Shown piece by piece: positions 57,766 through 64,000 of a stretch of DNA of 64,000 bases. Under the pieces are notes generated by a model, which was not told the origin of the DNA, ran no database searches, and was given only the letters and a program-made list of their open reading frames with translations. The stretch comes from Lineus longissimus. Lineage: Eukaryota > Nemertea > Pilidiophora > Heteronemertea > Lineidae. The stretch is taken from assembly GCF_910592395.1 (NCBI RefSeq), contig NC_088313.1, forward strand, positions 14,646,437 through 14,710,436, given 5' to 3'. The position numbers were made by a program, and so were the translations under genes. Position 1 is the stretch's first letter, and each line of letters begins with the position of its first letter.

Positions 57766-59615
57766 AGCCTAGGCCAGCACGTTTGTAGAAAGTAGAAAGT
57801 AGAAAAGGTCACCCTCGGAAAAGTGCCCAGCCGTATTCAGACGACTGTCTACCTCAGAGATTAAAGGAGCATGATAGAATCATTTGTTCCCCGGACATTC
57901 ATTCCTACATGTAGGACATCTAAAACTTCTACACTGGACAAAGGCCATGCCGAGGCCATCAAGTTGTTCGCCATGTGTACTTCAGGACATGTGTGAGAGA
58001 GGGGACACTGATAACTATACGCCTGATAATCCTTAGCTTCCAGCATAATCTTCTTCTCGTTTCAGGGTATCTGCCTCTTTTTACTCGGACCCACCCAACT
58101 GGACATCCGCGACCAGAATGGTGTCGATTACAAAACGACAGCGTGGATATACATTTCTCAGGGTATTGGTATCATATGCGGTTTGCTTTTGAACTGTCTT
58201 CATGTTTTTACTCGCCTTGATGGTCAGTTCACGATTGGACTGAGTTGCCTGTTGGCATCCGTGGGAACTTTCGTTGCAGGCTGGAGCAGGAATTTCTTCC
58301 TCACAAACGCCGGTTTCTTTGTCCAAGGGATTGCTATTGGTGTGGTTGAAACAGGTATGAAAGTATTTCTTCTTGTTTAGATTGACGTGTGCAAATCAAA
58401 CAGGTATGAATGTATGTTCTGTTTACGTTTTGCAAATCGAGCATATTAGAGTATTTTCCTCTTTAGATCAATTCTGACATTTTCGTCAACTTACTTTACT
58501 GCAAGGACTTATGTCAGGTCTGATTCCACTTAAGCAGTTTCCCGTCGCGGTTTAGCAGCGTTCACAGGCCTTGCAGTCAAAACTAATTCATTCGTTGTTT
58601 CTTCTCGGTTTCAGTTGGATTCTTCGTGTGCGAAGAGACCTGGGCCAGCAAGGCCCCCGCAATGTACCAGGCCATAGTGGCGGGTATGGGGCTCGGGTCA
58701 CTACTTGCCACCTACCTCGCTGCCACATTCTCGCCATATTCCTCGGCCACCACACCTGAAACACCAGAAGTTTTCTCAAACCTATCCAGTGTAGTCAGTA
58801 CCAATGCTTCAGTAGATACAGTGATGGTCAGTGATCCAAGGAACTTCTCAAGCGGGTTTGTTTCGACACGTGACGCCTCATCCAATCAAATACGATTCGC
58901 GTACGTCATCACCAGCGCCATGCTCCTCTCAACCTCGTTGTGGTTTTTAGGCCAACATGCCGTTAGATGGCGCTCCTGCTTCAAGATAGTGATCTATGAA
59001 ACTCTGAACGTGGATAATTTGGATTCTTCACATGAAAAAAAACGACGCCCGTGTTGGTATTTTGTCTTTGCTCTGAACGCACTAATGGTTTGTCTGGCCA
59101 CTGGTGAACAAAATGTATTGGGAAACCTCCTCCCGATGTATATCTTCCGAACGTACACGGCGCAAAACCCCTACCTTAATACTGCCCTCTGGTGTGAGTT
59201 TCTAGCATCACGATTTGCATGCGTATATATCACGTTAAAAATAGGAACTCGTAACGTCATGCTTTTGAGTTTGACATTTGCAACAGTAGGGGCTTTGATG
59301 TTCATGGTTTCTTTCGGAAACATTGCCCTTCTTTGGGTGAGTGTGATCATCATTGCCTGGGGCATTGGCCCCACTTTCCCCGCCAGCGTCACCTGGGCTA
59401 AAGAGAACCTCGGGATCGGTCAGGGGGGCCTGAGTCTGATCTTCATCCTGGCTACCATCAGTCATGCAGGCCTTGGCGCAATCGCGACGTATATTCTCTC
59501 AGTTGCTTCACCGTGGTATTATGGTTGTAGTGTCTTTGTGTTAACAGGAACAATGTTAGTCAATGCTGTGGGTATAGCTTGTTTTCACAAATTTATAAAC
59601 TCCACAAAACATTAG
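57430..59615 (+). CDS. MFS transporter C, MFSD4/NaGLT1-like
   Basis: Exons 57430-57498, 58066-58354, 58615-59615 give 452 aa, the same plan and length as MFS A and over 95% identical by eye. Exon 1 reads MADSAFVWKIVTTFWLSCSY; residues 3-7 differ from the MAGSELMW of MFS A, immediately beside the foldback insertion. Intact TM segments, GEQNVLGNLLPMY and C-terminal PWYYGCSVFVLTG. The start codon belongs to the element's target duplication, and everything upstream is now element DNA. Transcription would need a promoter in the arm or in the downstream exon-1 copies. Possibly silenced; frame intact. Confidence 0.82.
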
Positions 59616-61041
59616 CTCCAGGTGAAAGTCAATTGATTTGGTGAAACTCCTCTCTTACGGCAAACACGACATCTCCTTTGATCAGAAATCTTAGCATACC
59701 TATGACATTTGTCAAGACTCCGTCACAATGGGTGAATATTCACAAACAATGACAAAGGTCGTTCGAGGAGTTTCGAAGAGTTACGTGTTGAGTGGCTGTG
59801 GCGGACATAACGGGCGCAGTCTGATCGACGGGGGGATAGAGAGAAGTTTAATCAGCCTGATCTGGCTACCCCACGTGGATCTAGAATCTTTGCCTCAGTT
59901 TATGTTCAGAATTTATAACCAGTGTCAAATGCCGGCATTCTCCTGCGCAGTAACAGTAGTATGATGAGGCTATTGAATCTAAACGTGCCCCCGGTTTGAG
60001 CACGCACACTTTTTAACAGAGATCTTGTCAGAGAGCCCCCTTCTCCATGCACCAGTGTGGTTACAGTATGTATGCCGCTATCAGTCTTAACAGTTCGGTA
60101 CTATCCTCGACGATAAAGAGCAAATGTTGTGATGCCCCTGATCGTCGAGCAAGGCTTACACTGATGGATGCTGGACGAACTCCTGAATCTGCAGAACTAG
60201 CGAGAGAGCACCGTTGAATGGATGAAGTAAATATGGGCCAAGGAATACTCAAAGTCTGTTGTGTCTTCAAAAATTTGTTGCACTTATTATAATTATAATA
60301 AAGATGTTCCAGTACAGATGTTACTTTGTTCGGATCGCCTCTTGGTGTCGGCATGAGGGCAGCCTGTTAAAAGGGCAGATTAATTGGATGACATGTGATC
60401 AGTCACCTCGATTGTCATTGGTCAAACGACAATTTGTTGGTCCAGCAGACTCCAAGGAGGTGGCGACCCCACTTCCAAAGAGTCACCTGCTTCACAAAAT
60501 GTCCCTCATCGTACACGTTACATTGCACCCTCATGATATCGACCATCATGCTACAATTTAAACTCAATTTAGGTTATTCCTTTTGGAAAACAAGTTTTCA
60601 ATACTAACTCAAAAGTGTACGTAACATAACTACATGTATGCTATGAATGCTGTATGATGGTTTAATGTTACTCTCTTGAACAATGGGAGTTATAAAAACG
60701 TAGAAAAGGCATTTGAAAGTCCTTGATAACACAAATATATAATTGAATTAAACAGATGTTTGCTCAGTTTACTTCTTTTAACAGACATTGCAACAACGTG
60801 CGTCTAATATCATGGGCGAAATTGAATTGAACAGATGGTCTCTTTACTCCTCATAATTGACCTTGTGTGCGGAGGCAACGGAGGCAATGCCAGATTGAAG
60901 TTCAGTATGACTGGCAATAATAAACACCTTGTGGGGGTAATGGCTGTTTGGGTATAGACGCATCGCAATCACCAGCGCTGCCAGTGTCGTCGTTCTGGCT
61001 CTCCTGTTCTTACATGGAACGGTAAGCATAGCCTCATTACG
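59616..61041. other. Intergenic between MFS C and MFS D
   Basis: 59616-60640 duplicates the MFS A 3' flank. Near 60991 there is a partial exon-1 unit (GTTCTGGCTCTCCTG ... ATGGAACGGTAAGC) before the complete exon 1 of MFS D. No other gene seen. Confidence 0.6.
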
Positions 61042-64000
61042 ATGGCGGGCTCGGAGTTGACATGGAAAATATTGACAACGTTTTGGCTTTCCTGTTCTTA
61101 CATGGAACTGGTAAGCATGAACATTTCGGACATTTTGATAACACATGGATGTTATTGTAATGTTTGTGAATAGCGTTGAGTTTGAATGTGTACACGGCCA
61201 AAAGTGTCCATGCATGGATCTTTGATGGGTCCAGGGATGGTTCTCTGATGATTATCACAAACCACATTTTACGCATGGATCCCATCATAGATTCCATGAT
61301 AGATCCGCTGAAGGCCCAATGTCGATCCATTGATGAGAGTTCAATCATAGAGCCAATGACGGTTGGTCCCATGAAAATGAACCTGTGCAGCAAAGTACAA
61401 ACCAATTTTGATATAACAGTCTTCAGTATTTGTGAAAATAAGAAAAGTTCACCAATTGTAATATGAATTACATGTATTTGAAGGCCCGTACAAATTTTAT
61501 AACGGATTCCATCCATGGATCAGTGATTGGCCTATGGTAGATGATGGGCCCATGGTACATGTAAATACGACCATGAGTTCAATCATGAATTCTCCATCAT
61601 CTGTCATGGATGAACACTTTTGCCTGTGTATGATAATGCTGCTTGAAACCTCCTAGCATTCGGCTTCATGGCACCACACTGGTCCTTTGTACCTTTTTAT
61701 GATGGACGACCGGATCTTCACATTGGCTGGTCGGAGCCTGGGCTCGTTTGTATATATTAGACAGGATTAGCAGACGCCCGACTCCGACTCCGAGTACGAG
61801 GTGATTCCCTTTTTGCGCTTTACGTCATCAACAGTGCGGGGATTTCCCAAGTGGTCACTCGTACTCGCTCGTAAACTCCGAGTTGGACGTCCTCTATTCG
61901 TAAGTGCGCTCCCAGTGCAAATTTCTCTGTTATCATCGTAGATTCGGAGTATTTCCTGATCATTTTTAAATGTAAATGCTTTCAAGGATATGTCAATGCC
62001 CAGCAATGTAGTTCTGGTGGAAAAAGGGTGCTCTGTATGGGCATCTTTGTTGGGTGGCATTCTCGCGATTTTTTTGCACATCGATGCGCATGCGATGCGT
62101 GTACATCATGTGTACATGACATGCATCATGTGCACGGTAGTAGTTATCAATGGTTATTACAAGTGAGGAAGCATGCAATTGCCCTTGGGTTATTTTGTGC
62201 TCCCAAGTCCAAGATGTAGGCCTAGTAAAATCTGCCATTTCTCTATAACTGGTTTAATTCACGATCAAAGGAAAATCACTGCCGATCAGCTGATTGTTTC
62301 CGTCGTCTGCTATGTTTACGTTTCGCAGCGCCATCTAACGTAAAACACCTGGAACTGAGATCAACTCTGACCGGGAGTCGTGACGTTGCTAATCGATCAA
62401 ACTGAACATTCGCGCGCGGATCCGACTCTGACTCGTACTCGTACTCGGAGTCGGAGTGGGGCGGCTGCTAATCCTGGCTATTGTATATCACGATCGAAGA
62501 GCGTAATAGATTCCGTTGTTTCCAAGACATTTTATCCTCGGATGTTTAAAACATCTACACTGGACAAAGGCCCTGACGAGTCAATCAAGTTGTCCACCAA
62601 GTGTACTTCAGGACCAGTGTGAGATAGGGGACACTGATAACAATACGCCTGATAATCCTGAGCTCTGTCACGCTGATTCCAGCATAATCTTCTTCTCGTT
62701 TCAGGGTATCTGCCTCTTTTTACTCGGACCAACCCAACTGGACATCCGCGACCAAAATGGCGTCGATTACAAAACGACAGCGTGGATATACATTTCTCAG
62801 GGTATTGGTATCATATGCGGTTTGCTTCTGAACTGTCTTCATGTTTTTACACGCCTTGATGGTCAGTTCACGATTGGACTGAGTTGCCTGTTGGCATCCG
62901 TGGGAACTTTCGTTGCAGGCTGGAGCAGGAATTTCTTCCTCACAAACGCCGGTTTCTTTGTCCAAGGGATTGCTATTGGTGTGGTTGAAACAGGTATGAA
63001 AGTATTTCTTCTTGTTTAGATTGACGTGCGCAAATCAAACAGGTATGAATGTATGTTTTGTTTACGTTTTGCAAATCGAGCATATTAGAGTATTTTCCTC
63101 TTTAGATCAATTCTGACATTTTCGTTAACTTACTTTACTGCAAGGACTTATGTCAGGTCTGATTCCACTTAAGCAGTTTCCCGTCGCGGTTTAGCAACGT
63201 TCACAGGCCTTGCAGTCAAAACTAATTAATTCGTTGTTTCTTCTCGGTTTCAGTTGGATTCTTCGTGTGCGAAGAGACCTGGGCCAGCAAGGCCCCCGCA
63301 ATGTTCCAGGCCATAGTGGCGGGTATGGGGCTCGGGTCACTACTTGCCACCTACCTCGCTACCACATTCTCGTCATATTCCTCGGCCACCACACCTGAAA
63401 CACCAGAAGTTTTCTCAAACCTATCCAGTGTAGTCAGAACCAATGCTTCAGTAGATACAGTGATGGTCAGTGATCCAAGGAACTTCTCAAGCGGGTTTGT
63501 TTCGACACGTGACGCCTCATCCAATCAAATACGATTCGCGTACGTCATCACCAGCGCCATGCTCCTCTCAACCTCGTTGTGGTTTTTAGGACAACATGCC
63601 GTTAGATGGCGCTCCTGCTTCAAGATGGTGACCTATGAAACTCTGAACGTGGATAATTTGGATTCTTCACCTGAAAAAAAACGACGCCCGTGTTGGTATT
63701 TTGTCTTTGCTCTGAACGCACTAATGGTTTGTCTGGCCACTGGTGAACAAAATGTATTGGGAAACCTCCTCCCGATGTATATCTTCCGAACGTACACGGC
63801 GCAAAACCCCTATCTTAATACTGCCCTCTGGTGTGAGTTTCTAGCATCACGATTTGCATGCGTATATATCACGTTAAAAATAGGAACTCGCAACGTCATG
63901 CTTTTGAGTTTGACATTTGCAACAGTAGGGGCTTTGATGTTCATGGTCTCTTTCGGAAACATTGCCCTTCTCAGGGTGAGTGTGATCATCATTGCCTGGG
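61042..64000 (+). CDS. MFS transporter D, MFSD4/NaGLT1-like, cut by window end
   Basis: Exon 1 61042-61110 (MAGSELTWKILTTFWLSCSY), exon 2 62705-62993, exon 3 from 63254 and open to the window end. The frame is intact through the TM7 block (GEQNVLGNLLPMY). The 5' side (intron 1 and start of exon 2) resembles MFS B, while most of exon 2 and exon 3 resembles MFS A/C. It has a Trp-to-Arg change at 63973-63975 within a hydrophobic segment (ALLRVSVIIIAW), unlike all paralogues; this could harm folding. Intron 1 carries two MITEs. C-terminus not in the window. Confidence 0.8.
61193..61628. mobile_element. 436-bp MITE with TA target duplication
   Basis: Left CACGGCCAAAAGTGTCCATG and right CATGGATGAACACTTTTGCCTGTG are imperfect inverted copies, flanked by TA on both sides (61191-61192, 61629-61630). 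The interior is rich in CATGGATC and GATCCATG motifs. Non-coding. In MFS D intron 1. Confidence 0.65.
61759..62479. mobile_element. 721-bp TIR element with 3-bp duplication ATT
   Basis: The left end AGACAGGATTAGCAGACGCC and right end (reverse complement) AGCCAGGATTAGCAGCCGCC are followed by (G/C)ACTCCGACTCCGAGTACGAG. It is flanked by ATT (61756-61758, 62480-62482). MFS B intron 1 at about 42570-42590 (GTATATATTGTATATCACG) shows the empty site. No ORF of transposase type. Confidence 0.8.

Overview
The window is animal nuclear DNA. Genes are split by GT-AG introns, intergenic and intronic DNA is dense in degraded transposons, and the families present are a CYP3-clan P450, a secreted multi-C-type-lectin protein, MFSD4/NaGLT1-like transporters and CR1-like LINEs. 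Gene style and repeats suggest a marine invertebrate (echinoderm, hemichordate, cephalochordate or lophotrochozoan). I cannot fix the phylum from sequence alone. All exon models below were built by hand from splice signals and reading phase.

Layout. 1-4821: the 3' eight coding exons of a cytochrome P450 carrying an Asn-Gly-rich insert. 8851-17592: a complete ten-exon secreted lectin with three CTLDs plus an unnamed C-terminal domain (664 aa, every intron phase consistent). 19726-31210: a three-exon gene for an 88-aa secreted Cys-containing peptide. Its 11-kb second-to-first exon gap holds a LINE fragment, a minus-strand ORF, a 1.46-kb terminal-inverted-repeat element, a foldback element made of inverted minisatellites, and a dead CENP-B/pogo-type transposase. 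31211-35160: no gene recognised.

35161-64000 is a segmentally duplicated cluster. The ancestral unit is [propeller-like gene - MFS transporter - MFS transporter], present twice: 36323-44332 (propeller 1, MFS A, MFS B) and 45567-64000 (propeller 2, MFS C, MFS D, the last cut by the window end). Every MFS gene has its first coding exon reiterated in tandem.

The most striking object is a 9.3-kb giant palindromic (foldback-like) element at 48134-57428. It has 3-4 kb inverted arms, exact 17-bp matching termini and a 4-bp target duplication GATG. Its empty site is preserved in the same window at MFS A (38811-38814). It landed on the start codon of MFS C, and the target duplication regenerates that ATG. 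No transposase is visible inside it. A 0.93-kb TA-flanked MITE sits in one arm only.
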